DNA of 56,939 nt from Odoribacter sp. AF15-53 (GCF_003479425.1 NZ_QUHC01000015.1:1-56939); one strand, 5' to 3'. Positions 44,879 to 53,512 are shown, counted from the first letter of the stretch. Numbers and translations: made by a program. The notes: generated by a model from the letters alone, not told the origin.

Positions 44879-45703
44879 ATGAAAACTGTATTTATAATAA
44901 TCTTTTTATTCTCATTTAATTATTCCGGTTTTACGCAACAGGATTCCATAAAAAAAATAGAAATGGAAGTTTCCCATGTGAAGACGGTACACGTTATTTT
45001 CTCGTCAGCGATCACTTATGTTGATTTGGGTTCTTCGGATATAATAGCGGCTAAGGCTCCGGGGGTGGAAAACATTTTGCGGGTAAAATCGGCGGTAGAA
45101 AACTTTACCGAGGCAACTAATTTCACTGTAATAACGGAAGATGGAAATTTTTACTCTTTCGTTGTACGGTACAATAGTAAGCCGAAGCGATTAAATATTC
45201 TACTCCGGGATGATAATATACTCGTGGAAGGAGAACATGACGTATCCCCCGCGGTCGTGGATAAAATTACAAGGGCTATTTACAAGAACAATCAAAATGA
45301 TATTAAGTATCTTGGTTGTAAACGGTACGCGATGCAGATGCTTGTAAAATCCATTTTCGTGTATAAAGGTTTGTTTTTCGTGCATATTGTTATTAAAAAT
45401 AACTCGAATATCCCGTTTGACGTGGAATATATTCGTTTCATGATTCAGGAACGAAGGCTGATAAAAAGGACTGCAAGACAAGAAATTCAAGTAAATACAG
45501 TAAAAGCATTTAACGAGCAAAGAACAATTGAGGAAAATTCTATTGCTAGGGCAGTATACGTTTTGCCGAAATTTACTATATCAAGCGATAAAATTTTTAT
45601 AGTTCAATTAATAGAAAAAGGGGGAGCTAGAAATCTGACTATACAGATAGAGAGCGAGGATTTCTATAACGCAAAAACAATAGAGAATCTAAAATTGAGA
45701 TAA
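44879..45703 (+). CDS. traN: TraN (DUF4138), VirB9-like
   Basis: 274 residues. Signal peptide (FLFSFNYSGFTQQ), then VSHVKTVHVIFSSAITYVDL, the DUF4138 hallmark, and a beta-rich body ending in NLTIQIES. Outer-membrane-associated partner of TraM, comparable to VirB9. Two bases separate it from each neighbour. Confidence 0.9.
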   Translation: MKTVFIIIFLFSFNYSGFTQQDSIKKIEMEVSHVKTVHVIFSSAITYVDLGSSDIIAAKAPGVENILRVKSAVENFTEATNFTVITEDGNFYSFVVRYNSKPKRLNILLRDDNILVEGEHDVSPAVVDKITRAIYKNNQNDIKYLGCKRYAMQMLVKSIFVYKGLFFVHIVIKNNSNIPFDVEYIRFMIQERRLIKRTARQEIQVNTVKAFNEQRTIEENSIARAVYVLPKFTISSDKIFIVQLIEKGGARNLTIQIESEDFYNAKTIENLKLR

Positions 45704-45704
45704 T

Positions 45705-46280
45705 ATGAAAAAGATGATTACACTTACGTGTATCGTACTGTTTGTCGGTACGATAGAGGGCTTTGCACAGCGTTGTTTACCGAAACAATGGGGCATAGAA
45801 ATAAATGGAGGATGGAGCGACGGTTATCCATTAATAAAGAATCGAAATTTGGATTATTCTTTAGGACTAGCCTTTTTTCGATATTCTCAAAACCAAAACA
45901 AGTGGTCTGCTGGCGTCGAATACATGGAAAAAACGTTTTGTTACAAGTGCAATGCTGTTCCTGTTTGTCAATTCCTAATTTCTGGAGGATACTTTACAAA
46001 TATTTTATCTAATCGAGTGAAGAGTTTATTTTTCAATCTTGGGGGGATGTTTTTAGCGGGTTATGAATCTATAAACTGGGGCGTGAGAAGTTTTTGCGAT
46101 GGGGCAAGCCTGAAAGATGAAAATAAATTCGTGGGAGGTGGTTGCTTAGGGATCGAATTAGAAACCTATATTACAAATCGTTTCCTCGTATCTCTACGCG
46201 CAAGAGAGAAAATACTAATCAACTCTGTCAAAACTTTTCATTTTGAATATTCCATAGGGATTAAATTTATTATTAAATAG
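45705..46280 (+). CDS. traO: TraO, outer-membrane conjugation protein
   Basis: 191 residues: signal peptide (VLFVGTIEGFAQ) followed by RCLPKQWGIEINGGWSDGYP, the TraO start, and a small beta-barrel pattern of alternating aromatic strands ending FHFEYSIGIKFIIK. CTnDOT has a primase (TraP) next; here the fimbrillin cassette begins instead after 2 bases. Confidence 0.87.
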   Translation: MKKMITLTCIVLFVGTIEGFAQRCLPKQWGIEINGGWSDGYPLIKNRNLDYSLGLAFFRYSQNQNKWSAGVEYMEKTFCYKCNAVPVCQFLISGGYFTNILSNRVKSLFFNLGGMFLAGYESINWGVRSFCDGASLKDENKFVGGGCLGIELETYITNRFLVSLRAREKILINSVKTFHFEYSIGIKFIIK

Positions 46281-46282
46281 TT

Positions 46283-46738
46283 ATGAGAAAAATATTAATA
46301 TTTGGTCTTTTGGCTATTGCAATGAGTTGGTGCGGGTGTCATAATGATTGTACAGATTGTGAAGACTATACACGCACTTTAGCACTGTATGTTAAAGTGC
46401 AAGGGACCGCGAAAGATAGTATTCTGAATATCGAAGGGAATATATACAATGAAATCACCGGGGTACGGACTGTATTTGCAACGGTTAGACAAGATAGTAT
46501 TTATTCTACTAATATACAGGTATTTGAAGACTTAACTCGTTGCGAATGTGAATTAGATGTTTTTCTAAAAGGGGACAAAAAACGTGTTTTGATTGACCTT
46601 ACAAACAAGTTAGAATTTTCAGAATCCCGGATACAAGTTATTTCTATTGATATAACTTTTGGTCTTTTGGGATTAGAGGTACACGTGACCGACTATCAAC
46701 CGGATCATGAAATCGAGTTAGAATCTTTTAAAAATTAA
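46283..46738 (+). CDS. Small lipoprotein opening the fimbrillin cassette (anchor-like)
   Basis: 151 residues with a lipobox (AMSWCGC) and a Cys-rich mature start CHNDCTDCEDYTRTLALYVK. The DCxDC start followed by beta strands recalls FimB/Mfa2-type fimbrial anchors, although it is about half their length and the later Cys pair (RCECELDVFL) is unusual. First gene after traO and directly followed (2 bases) by a fimbrillin. Proposed role: membrane anchor or base subunit; inferred from order only. Confidence 0.5.
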   Translation: MRKILIFGLLAIAMSWCGCHNDCTDCEDYTRTLALYVKVQGTAKDSILNIEGNIYNEITGVRTVFATVRQDSIYSTNIQVFEDLTRCECELDVFLKGDKKRVLIDLTNKLEFSESRIQVISIDITFGLLGLEVHVTDYQPDHEIELESFKN

Positions 46739-46740
46739 TC

Positions 46741-47550
46741 ATGAAAATAAGCTTATTATTAATATGTATGTGTTTGGGATGTTCTTGTGTCCGAAAGGAT
46801 ATTTCAGAAAATGTTCCAATCTCTTTGAACGTAAGCATTGCGTCTTTAAGGAGGGCAGTAAACACGCTCCCTGATGGTGCAGAGTTAGGAATATATGTCG
46901 CGGAAGATTCGCCAGAAAATAATTATAATGGTGTAGCTTATCAAAATATTCACGCGGTAGTTGCCGGAGGACGATTAGAACTTGACGAGGACATCATGTT
47001 AAGTTCAACGATGGCTAACATATACGTGTATTCGCCTTACAAAACAACTTTTACCGATCCTCGTGCAACGAGAGTAACAACGAAGGCGAGTCCGGACTTT
47101 TTATTAGGTAAGGTCGAAGGTATAAACAATCTTAACCCAAATGCTAATATTATACTACAACACATGTATTCCGTTATTCGGTTTAAGATAAGAAACCTTT
47201 CCGGGAAAACAGTTTATTCAAGTATCCTGAATATAACATTAAGAAATAACGAAGGCTATACAAACCTATCTGTTTTGGGAAAGGTGGATATGAAAGACAG
47301 TTCGATAGTACCTGCTTTGCCTAGCGCGCATGCGGTTTCTATTTCGTTCAGCCCGTCGTATAAAATTTCAAGTGATTTTCCTGATGACGACAATAGCATA
47401 TCAATGACCGTAATTCCAACGCCTGTATTGTCGGGAGAAATGATTTTAGAGGTCGTTTTCTCTCCAACCGATCGACGTTCTTTTGAAATTCCCCCGATAA
47501 ATTGGGAATGCGGGAAGATTTACACTTACAATTTATCAATAACCAATTGA
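46741..47550 (+). CDS. Fimbrillin-family (Mfa_like_1) lipoprotein 1
   Basis: 269 residues, lipobox LGCSC with lipidation near Cys14-16. The mature protein shows LNVSIASLRRAVNTLPDGAE, LGIYVAEDSPENNYNGVAYQ and ANIYVYSPYKTTFTDPRA, the fimbrillin order (strand, E-I/L-G-I-Y/F, then Y-x-PY). The Arg-Arg-Ala before the first strand matches the protease site that activates type V pilins. The C-terminal strand GKIYTYNLSITN fits donor-strand exchange. It lies in the tra operon, 21 bases before the second fimbrillin. Confidence 0.75.
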   Translation: MKISLLLICMCLGCSCVRKDISENVPISLNVSIASLRRAVNTLPDGAELGIYVAEDSPENNYNGVAYQNIHAVVAGGRLELDEDIMLSSTMANIYVYSPYKTTFTDPRATRVTTKASPDFLLGKVEGINNLNPNANIILQHMYSVIRFKIRNLSGKTVYSSILNITLRNNEGYTNLSVLGKVDMKDSSIVPALPSAHAVSISFSPSYKISSDFPDDDNSISMTVIPTPVLSGEMILEVVFSPTDRRSFEIPPINWECGKIYTYNLSITN

Positions 47551-47571
47551 AAATACATAAAACAAGCAGAC

Positions 47572-48378
47572 ATGAGAACATTAATATATTTTTCAATTTT
47601 TCTGTTGGTGAGTTGCACGAAAAAAACAGAGATAAATAATGATAATTCCGTACGCTTAGAAATTAGCTTGGAATCCGATTTGTCCCGTTCAGCCTCTTCG
47701 AGTTTGCTGCCAGTTGGTAGTGAAATAGGCATTTTTATCGTCGAATCCGTAAACATGGAAGCGATTTATGATGGGGAAGAAAGGTATCGCAATATTCGTG
47801 TAGTCAGGACAATTGACGGTTGGAGAATGGATCAGGACGTAATTTTAAAATCATTTCCCGGAAAAGTTTTAGCGTACTACCCGTATAAAGAGGGAACAGA
47901 TTTTTCGATCCCTTTAAATTCGGAAGAGGATAAGACGTTTCTTTTTGGTCAGGGTGAAACCGAGGTTAGCGAAAGTTCGACGAAAGTGCTAATCCGGATG
48001 CAATCTCCTTTCACGATCGCCCGGTTTTGGTTGAAACAATCTGCTCCCGGAAGTTCTGTATTCGCGACAGAATTACGCCTGCGAAACGATCCTCAATTCA
48101 CGTCGTTGTGTATCCGGGGAAATGTTGGTCTTTCCACGCAATCCATAAATCCGGTACTCAGTAGTCCGCATATTAGCGTGATTGACGATCAAGGATATAT
48201 TTGGTTTACGGATAAGTATAGAAATGTAGATTTTTTCGTGTTTCCGTGCCGAATGCGCACTGCTGAAATCATATTCGAGGCACGCATAGATGATCGTTAT
48301 TATCAATATGTAATTCCTCCAGCGACTTGGATTCCGGGTATGGTAAACGAATACTATCTCACGTTCAATAACAATTGA
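47572..48378 (+). CDS. Fimbrillin-family (Mfa_like_1) lipoprotein 2
   Basis: 268 residues, lipobox LLVSC at Cys13. Same layout as the previous gene: LEISLESDLSRSASSSLLPV with the Arg-Ser site, GSEIGIFIVESVNMEAIYDG, KVLAYYPYKEG, and the end TWIPGMVNEYYLTFNNN. The two genes are distant paralogues, not recent duplicates. Likely a minor or adaptor pilin; inferred from position between two others. Confidence 0.75.
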   Translation: MRTLIYFSIFLLVSCTKKTEINNDNSVRLEISLESDLSRSASSSLLPVGSEIGIFIVESVNMEAIYDGEERYRNIRVVRTIDGWRMDQDVILKSFPGKVLAYYPYKEGTDFSIPLNSEEDKTFLFGQGETEVSESSTKVLIRMQSPFTIARFWLKQSAPGSSVFATELRLRNDPQFTSLCIRGNVGLSTQSINPVLSSPHISVIDDQGYIWFTDKYRNVDFFVFPCRMRTAEIIFEARIDDRYYQYVIPPATWIPGMVNEYYLTFNNN

Positions 48379-48425
48379 ATATCTATATATCTCTTATTAT
48401 TTTAATTAATCTAAAATCTATTTTT

Positions 48426-49343
48426 ATGAAGACAATTTATTTTTTTATCGCCGTATTTGTAAGTGCAATATTTTGCACGAGTTGTTCTAAACCCGATGCA
48501 GAGGTCACGCCAGCAAGGAGCGAATTAGAAGTAGCTACCAATTTGGAAGCAATGACCTCAAGGGCTTCTTTTCCAACAAGTACGGAAATGGGATTATTCA
48601 TTACAACTGGAAGTATCGGGAACGTGTACGATAACACGAGTGCGAACAGTAATGTTAAAGCGGTTTTAGGTGCTTCCGGTTGGGTGTTAACACCCCCGGT
48701 TTATCTCTCGGCTAATAATGCAACGATTTACGCTTATACTCCTTATTCCTCGTCAGTGTCAAGTGGAACGAGTATTCCGGTAAATGTTACTTCTGCGGTT
48801 GCAGACTATTGCTACGGGAAATCGTCCGGCACTATTAACGCTAAAAGCCCCACGGCAACAATAACAATGTCGCACGCCCTAACTAAGGTTCGTTTCAAAA
48901 TCTCTAAGGCATCGACTTACACGGGAACGGGAAAACTCACGGAAATCTCGATCAACGGTAGTACAAACAACACGATTTGCGCACAAGGTACGTTAAACAT
49001 TAGCACGGGAGTAATAACGGCAACCACAACGTCAGCGCACACGATCACGCGAACCAACGCGAGTGGGTTGTACACGATCACGGCATCAGCCCCAACGGAT
49101 GCACAAGCGGCGGTTTTAGATTTTACCCTTATTCCTGCGAACTTTCAAGCCAAAGAGATTTCAATGTCGTTTACGATCGACGGTAAAATCTTCACCTTTT
49201 CGGTTCCTGCCGGGACTTGGGAGAAATCGAAAATCAACACTTACACTTTAAGCCTTGGAGGTACCGGGCTAACTATGAGTAATGTATCCGTAACTGTCAC
49301 GGAGTGGGCTGCTGGGGTAAATGCATCGGGAGAACTTAAATAG
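48426..49343 (+). CDS. Fimbrillin-family protein 3, probable major subunit
   Basis: 305 residues from the ATG at 48426; an upstream in-frame start at 48375 would overlap the previous stop and put 17 residues before the signal. Lipobox FCTSC. Mature part: LEVATNLEAMTSRASFPTST with the Arg-Ala site, EMGLFITTGSIGNVYDN, NATIYAYTPYSS, and the closing strand NTYTLSLGGTGLTMSNVSVT. Very rich in Thr, Ser and Ala, as major fimbrillins are. A strong terminator follows directly, consistent with a higher transcript level for this gene. Confidence 0.78.
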   Translation: MKTIYFFIAVFVSAIFCTSCSKPDAEVTPARSELEVATNLEAMTSRASFPTSTEMGLFITTGSIGNVYDNTSANSNVKAVLGASGWVLTPPVYLSANNATIYAYTPYSSSVSSGTSIPVNVTSAVADYCYGKSSGTINAKSPTATITMSHALTKVRFKISKASTYTGTGKLTEISINGSTNNTICAQGTLNISTGVITATTTSAHTITRTNASGLYTITASAPTDAQAAVLDFTLIPANFQAKEISMSFTIDGKIFTFSVPAGTWEKSKINTYTLSLGGTGLTMSNVSVTVTEWAAGVNASGELK

Positions 49344-49355
49344 ATTTATTCATAC

Positions 49356-49382
49356 GAGGGGGAATAATCCCCCTCCTTTTTA
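49356..49382 (+). terminator. Intra-operon rho-independent terminator
   Basis: GAGGGGGA (49356-49363) pairs perfectly with TCCCCCTC (49368-49375) around ATAA and is followed by CTTTTT. It stands between the last fimbrillin gene and traQ. Confidence 0.8.
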
Positions 49383-49390
49383 CTAGAAGT

Positions 49391-49798
49391 ATGAGATACA
49401 TATATATAATAGTATTATTTGCGTCATGCACATTTGCCTGTAATGATAAGCTGGATATTCAGCAAGTGTATAAATTCACTATCGAAACAATGCCCGTTCC
49501 TTCACAAATTAAAAAGGGGGAAACTATCGAAATCCGTTTTCAGATAGAGCGTGAGGGTGAGTATAAAGACACGAAATATTACATTCGTTATTTTCAGCCG
49601 AGTGGTACGGGAGTATTGAAAACAAGCGATAAAATTGAATTTACGCCAAATGACCGCTACCCACTCTCGGACACGATATTTCGCTTGTATTATACCTCTA
49701 ATAGTACAGATCAACAAAGCATAGATATTTATATTGAAGATTCTTTTGGACAAGTGGAAAAAGTAACGTTTAGTTTTACAAATCATAATAAAGAATGA
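49391..49798 (+). CDS. traQ: TraQ (DUF3872) lipoprotein
   Basis: 135 residues with lipobox (FACN). DUF3872 hallmarks: IQQVYKFTIETMPVPSQIKK, YYIRYFQPSGTGVL, FRLYYTSNSTDQQSIDIYIE and DSFGQ. Known family role: needed for conjugation in CTnDOT-type elements. In most such elements it follows traO/traP; here it is displaced by the fimbrillin genes and lies after a terminator, so it may be expressed by read-through. Confidence 0.88.
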   Translation: MRYIYIIVLFASCTFACNDKLDIQQVYKFTIETMPVPSQIKKGETIEIRFQIEREGEYKDTKYYIRYFQPSGTGVLKTSDKIEFTPNDRYPLSDTIFRLYYTSNSTDQQSIDIYIEDSFGQVEKVTFSFTNHNKE

Positions 49799-50425
49799 AT
49801 GGAAAACGACAAATTATTTGAATTAGTCAAAATAGATCCTTTTTTGCTCCGAGTATTAGAAGACGAGGATAAAACGAGAGAAGTTTGCAGAGCCGCGCTG
49901 GAAGCCTTATCAGCGCTAATCCCGAAATACGAGTTGATTGCAAATGTTCCATATTCAGATGTATGTTTAGAAACCTTACAAAAATATTGCACGGATAAGG
50001 CAGATGCTATCATGTACGCGATAAATATACCTGATGCGATTATGAATGAGGAGATTGCTGAATTTATTCTTGAAAAAAATCCTCTTGCCTTTCCTATCTT
50101 AAAAGATACTTATTTTTCTCCGGAGTTGTGTCTTTTTATTGACCGGGATAACCCTAATTATTTTAGTAAATACCCCTCCATGTTGCCACGATCAGTAAGG
50201 GAAACCGTGAACGTGTTCACGTTATCAAGGATGCTTGAACGGCGATGGGGATGCGGTGAGAATTTTTCGTTAGACGAGTTAAAGGAAATTTTACAAGGTA
50301 AACCTTTTCATATTAAAGAATCGTCCTCGGGGAAAAATGTATTTATGGAATTAGAAGGTGGTAGATTTCACATTTTACCGGAAGAAAGGAAAATACGAGA
50401 AATAAAAAAGGGACATAAATTATAA
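49799..50425 (+). CDS. Hypothetical protein with DUF4116-like helical repeats
   Basis: 208 residues, cytoplasmic, starting directly after the traQ stop. Repeated helical pairs of the form NEEIAEFILEKNPLAFPILK and SPELCLFIDRDNPNYFSKYP recall DUF4116/leucine-rich variant repeats. The C-terminal 60 residues are charged and distinct. It is the last gene of the tra transcript before the terminator at 50508. Function unknown. Confidence 0.55.
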   Translation: MENDKLFELVKIDPFLLRVLEDEDKTREVCRAALEALSALIPKYELIANVPYSDVCLETLQKYCTDKADAIMYAINIPDAIMNEEIAEFILEKNPLAFPILKDTYFSPELCLFIDRDNPNYFSKYPSMLPRSVRETVNVFTLSRMLERRWGCGENFSLDELKEILQGKPFHIKESSSGKNVFMELEGGRFHILPEERKIREIKKGHKL

Positions 50426-50507
50426 TGAAATTTTTGAAGATAATTTCTTTGGTGGAGTGATTAACGAAGAAGAACGTGGAAAAGGTATGAAAGATGTAAA
50501 GAGAAAT

Positions 50508-50541
50508 CGCCCGCGGCTCCTGCCGCGGGCGGAAATTTTTT
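50508..50541 (+). terminator. Strong terminator of the tra operon
   Basis: Perfect 10-bp GC stem CGCCCGCGGC/GCCGCGGGCG around TCCT, followed by GGAAATTTTTTC. Confidence 0.85.
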
Positions 50542-50558
50542 CTCCTTCCCCTCTCCCA

Positions 50559-50600
50559 AAATGAACGAGCGGGCCAATATATTTCCACGCTCGTTCATTT
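50559..50600 (-). terminator. 13-bp inverted repeat, terminator for the reverse block
   Basis: AAATGAACGAGCG (50559-50571) and CGCTCGTTCATTT (50588-50600) are perfect inverse copies. It lies 17 bases after the stop of the reverse-strand Arm-domain gene, in the convergent gap. Confidence 0.6.
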
Positions 50601-50617
50601 ACCGATAAATTGAAGGA

Positions 50618-51007
50618 TTATTGAATCTTATTCAAACTTTCCTCAAGTCTTATACTTTCCACGGAGCCTTTCGGGTAGAATTTAATAATATCAAGCGGAT
50701 TTTTCAGTGTTTTGAAAGTGTTTTTGATTTTTTCTACAATCTCGTGAATATCATCAAAATTAATAGCGTCTTTGTTTTTAACAGAGTCATAAGTGATATT
50801 CTCCGCGACCTTAATTAACGCTTGTTGCATCCAAGATTCTACGTCGGAAACACGAATATTTTTTTGCTTATCATCCCACGTGTTTTCCGGTATGTTAATC
50901 CCGATCTGAAACGAGTGGGCTTTACGCTCGTGTATTAACCGAAAGAAAACCGGATAGTTATTCTTTTCAACAGGAGTTTTCTTTAAATATGGTGTTATCG
51001 TTATCAT
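50618..51007 (-). CDS. Stand-alone Arm DNA-binding domain of a tyrosine integrase
   Basis: 129 residues that correspond to the Arm-DNA-binding domain of Bacteroidales tyrosine recombinases: ITPYLKKTPVEKNNYPVFFR, SFQIGINIPENTWDDKQKNI, then helical DIHEIVEKIKNTF. It stops before the core-binding and catalytic domains; no R, HxxR or Tyr motif follows in any frame. It ends in a clean stop followed by a terminator hairpin. Either an integrase remnant or a maintained arm-site-binding protein that competes with the integrase. It is last in the reverse-strand block after the ParB-like gene. Confidence 0.65.
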   Translation of the reverse strand: MITITPYLKKTPVEKNNYPVFFRLIHERKAHSFQIGINIPENTWDDKQKNIRVSDVESWMQQALIKVAENITYDSVKNKDAINFDDIHEIVEKIKNTFKTLKNPLDIIKFYPKGSVESIRLEESLNKIQ

Positions 51008-51053
51008 GTCAAGTAATTTTTTTCAGTATGCTAATATAAGAATAAAAATAAGA

Positions 51054-52703
51054 TTACGCGGCTTTCTTGCTCGCTTCTTGCATTTTCTTTTTTCCTTGTT
51101 TTAGTTGCTTCTTGATAGAGGCAATTTGTTCTTTTATTTTCTTGAAACGCTTGTTATACACCTCCGTGTATTTTTGTTCGATTTTTTCCACGTCATCATG
51201 GAAATGCTCTTTCGCGAAAGCTATAAAATAGTCGGAAGTAACCCCTTTCCCGAAGGCGGTACGGAACCCTTTCACTAGAAAATCTCTTTTAATGATAGTC
51301 TTTAGCTCTTCGGATAGTCCTCGTTCCACGATTTCTTTTTTCTCATTCTCGCTAACATAGTACGTGTCTTTAGTAACGCCTAAATCTTGATGATGCTTCC
51401 TGTCGAGTGCATCGAGAAGAAAGAAGTACAAATATTTTTCCTCGCTTTCTGAAAATTCAGAGTGCGGTATATCGTTTGCTTCGATGAATGCCTTCGTGTC
51501 TTTGATCGTGTTGATCGTTTTTAATTCTGTATTTCTTTTGTCCTTGTCTTGAAGGGATTTAAGTTCTTTTTGCAGTTCATTTTCTTTACTTTCCGCCTCA
51601 TGTTCTTGATACTGAAAAACGATATTTTTATCTTGAATCACCACGAATCTTGTTAAAGAACCTTCTTCTTCTTTCTGTTCAAGTAATTTAATACTTTCGT
51701 TATACTCTTGCATTTTGTTTTGATAAAGTTGCGCGAGGTGTTCCTTTTCTTCTTCCGTTTCAATGTTGGAAAAATCGGGTTGTTTCGGTTCATTCGGATA
51801 ATAACGACAATTCGCGTTGTCCTTTATTTCGTATTCTTGTAAAAGAAGACGTTCAATCACGGTATCATTAGTTTGACTATACACGGGTTTGCAGAGAACG
51901 GCAAGCGGATTTTCTTGTTTTATCCGGATGGCTTCGGCTGTTAGGTAGCTTGCGTTTTTCTCTTGTAGGCAAGTTGGATTCACGCATTTTCCGCTATCCT
52001 CACAGAATAGCGAAAAATTTGCCGTGTTGTGGGGACAAGAGGCGCATTCTTGCTTATTAAATTTGTAATCCTTTAAACATGATGTATAGTTGGATTCGAT
52101 TCTTTTTTTCACGGCTTCTTGGGGCAAGTTGAACCAATTGGAATATGAAGTTTTATCAAAAAATCTCGAATGAACATCTTTTTGAATTTCCTCGGAATAT
52201 TCACAGATAACCGCGGCAACCCCGATACCAATTTCTCCTGTTTGAAGAAGCTCCGCGAAATCGGCAATAAGATGATTAAGTTTTAAACGTACACGGATAT
52301 ATTTTTCGCTTTTTCCTGTACGGGAAATTAACTCGTTGATTTCCCCGCTCGTTTGCAATAACTTTTCGTATGCTTTCGCTTCCTCGATAGGGGAAATATC
52401 TTCCCTCTGAATATTTTCGATTAGGCACAATTCTTGTGCCTCTTCCGCTGTTACATCCTTGATGTAAGCGTTGATAGATTTCCAACCGAGTAATTGGGCG
52501 GCACGGAAACGCCGTTCGCCGCAAATAATGGCGTATTGGTTTTTCCCGACCGCCCGAAGGGTAAGCGGATTTATTAATCCGCTATTTTGTATACTATCGG
52601 CAAGTTCTTGAATGCTCGCGTTATCAAAACATTCCCGCACGTTTGCTTCATTCGGTTGAATCTCGTTTAAACTGACTTGTTGAAAAAATTCTTTTGTTTT
52701 CAT
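51054..52703 (-). CDS. ParB/RepB-type nuclease-domain protein
   Basis: 549 residues from the ATG at 52701-52703; the frame extends 15 residues upstream without features. The N-terminal ParB domain is clear (IQPNEANVRECFDNASIQEL, then CGERRFRAAQLLGWKS), followed by the helix-turn-helix region (LISRTGKSEKYIRVRLKLNH). A Cys cluster CASCPHNTANFSLFC with CVNPTC may bind zinc. The C-terminal half is long, charged and coiled. Common in the reverse-strand block of Bacteroidales ICEs; probably binds element DNA and controls that block. It shares its leader sequence with the gene at 54379. Confidence 0.83.
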   Translation of the reverse strand: MKTKEFFQQVSLNEIQPNEANVRECFDNASIQELADSIQNSGLINPLTLRAVGKNQYAIICGERRFRAAQLLGWKSINAYIKDVTAEEAQELCLIENIQREDISPIEEAKAYEKLLQTSGEINELISRTGKSEKYIRVRLKLNHLIADFAELLQTGEIGIGVAAVICEYSEEIQKDVHSRFFDKTSYSNWFNLPQEAVKKRIESNYTSCLKDYKFNKQECASCPHNTANFSLFCEDSGKCVNPTCLQEKNASYLTAEAIRIKQENPLAVLCKPVYSQTNDTVIERLLLQEYEIKDNANCRYYPNEPKQPDFSNIETEEEKEHLAQLYQNKMQEYNESIKLLEQKEEEGSLTRFVVIQDKNIVFQYQEHEAESKENELQKELKSLQDKDKRNTELKTINTIKDTKAFIEANDIPHSEFSESEEKYLYFFLLDALDRKHHQDLGVTKDTYYVSENEKKEIVERGLSEELKTIIKRDFLVKGFRTAFGKGVTSDYFIAFAKEHFHDDVEKIEQKYTEVYNKRFKKIKEQIASIKKQLKQGKKKMQEASKKAA

Positions 52704-52738
52704 GGTATTAAATTTTAAATATTTGAATTGATTATGAT

Positions 52739-53041
52739 TTAGGCGCAATGGTTACGTGAGTACAAGCCTGCCGCGATAGTTTTGGCTTTCTCGCGTGAAA
52801 CCTTGCGGAGTTTGCCCCCGACACATACGTAACAATTCTTTGTATCCTTGACACTCTCTACCTGTAAATATGAGAATGGTGCATTATAGCAAATTAGATT
52901 CGTCCCTTTCGAGGAATATCCCCAAAGGAAATTTCCGTTGTATGATTTAAGGTCTTTCTTGTCAGCCTCGAAGTCTTGGGATACGGTTGTATTTTCGTTT
53001 TTCACGATTTCTTTCATCCTATTGATAATATGTTTTTTCAT
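52739..53041 (-). CDS. Small hypothetical ICE protein
   Basis: 100 residues. Basic, with NFLWGYSSKGTNLICYNAPF and NCYVCVGGKLRKVSREKAK; no signal or membrane helix. The short GTTGAT-type direct repeats just upstream (53040-53065) may be regulatory. Located at the head of the ParB-like gene with a 35-base gap. Family not recognised. Confidence 0.6.
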   Translation of the reverse strand: MKKHIINRMKEIVKNENTTVSQDFEADKKDLKSYNGNFLWGYSSKGTNLICYNAPFSYLQVESVKDTKNCYVCVGGKLRKVSREKAKTIAAGLYSRNHCA

Positions 53042-53081
53042 GATAATGTTGATTTAATGTTGATAATGCTCGATTTTGCGA

Positions 53082-53246
53082 TCATGCCACCTTATTTTTA
53101 ATAACTTCTTCTTTCACTTTTTTTCCCATAGCCTCCACGTTCTTGTATTTCTGTTTTAGTTTTGCCTTGATTTTTTGCAAACGTTCATCAGTGGTGGGAT
53201 CAAAGAATAAGTTATTTTGGGTTTCGTGTATTATGTATTGTTCCAT
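53082..53246 (-). CDS. Very small hypothetical ICE protein
   Basis: 54 residues from ATG 53244-53246 to TGA 53082-53084. Lys-rich and helical (DERLQKIKAKLKQKYKNVEA), which fits a coding sequence better than chance. It overlaps the end of the upstream gene by 35 bases on the same strand, as compact ICE genes often do. Function unknown. Confidence 0.5.
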   Translation of the reverse strand: MEQYIIHETQNNLFFDPTTDERLQKIKAKLKQKYKNVEAMGKKVKEEVIKNKVA

Positions 53247-53457
53247 AATTCGCTTTAGCCAATCTCCAATTAATTAGCCATCGCCACCGATCAAGCATTT
53301 GCCGGGGAATGTCAATAACGTGTAACGTGTCATAATTATCATAATCCCTTCGGAGCTGAAACGATATTTTTATCCAGTGTTCGATTTCCAATTCCCTTTC
53401 GGCTTTGGCGAAGTCTTTCGCCTGTTCGAACCAATCGTGTATATTTTCCTGTTTCAT
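53212..53457 (-). CDS. Small hypothetical ICE protein
   Basis: 81 residues, helical and charged (WFEQAKDFAKAERELEIEHW), then YDTLHVIDIPRQMLDRWRWL. No recognised family. Member of the reverse-strand string of small genes. Confidence 0.6.
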   Translation of the reverse strand: MKQENIHDWFEQAKDFAKAERELEIEHWIKISFQLRRDYDNYDTLHVIDIPRQMLDRWRWLINWRLAKANYGTIHNTRNPK

Positions 53458-53512
53458 TTTTTATGTGATTTAGATGTTAAGTTGCTATTTTTCCTCCCGT
53501 TTTTCTTCGTTA

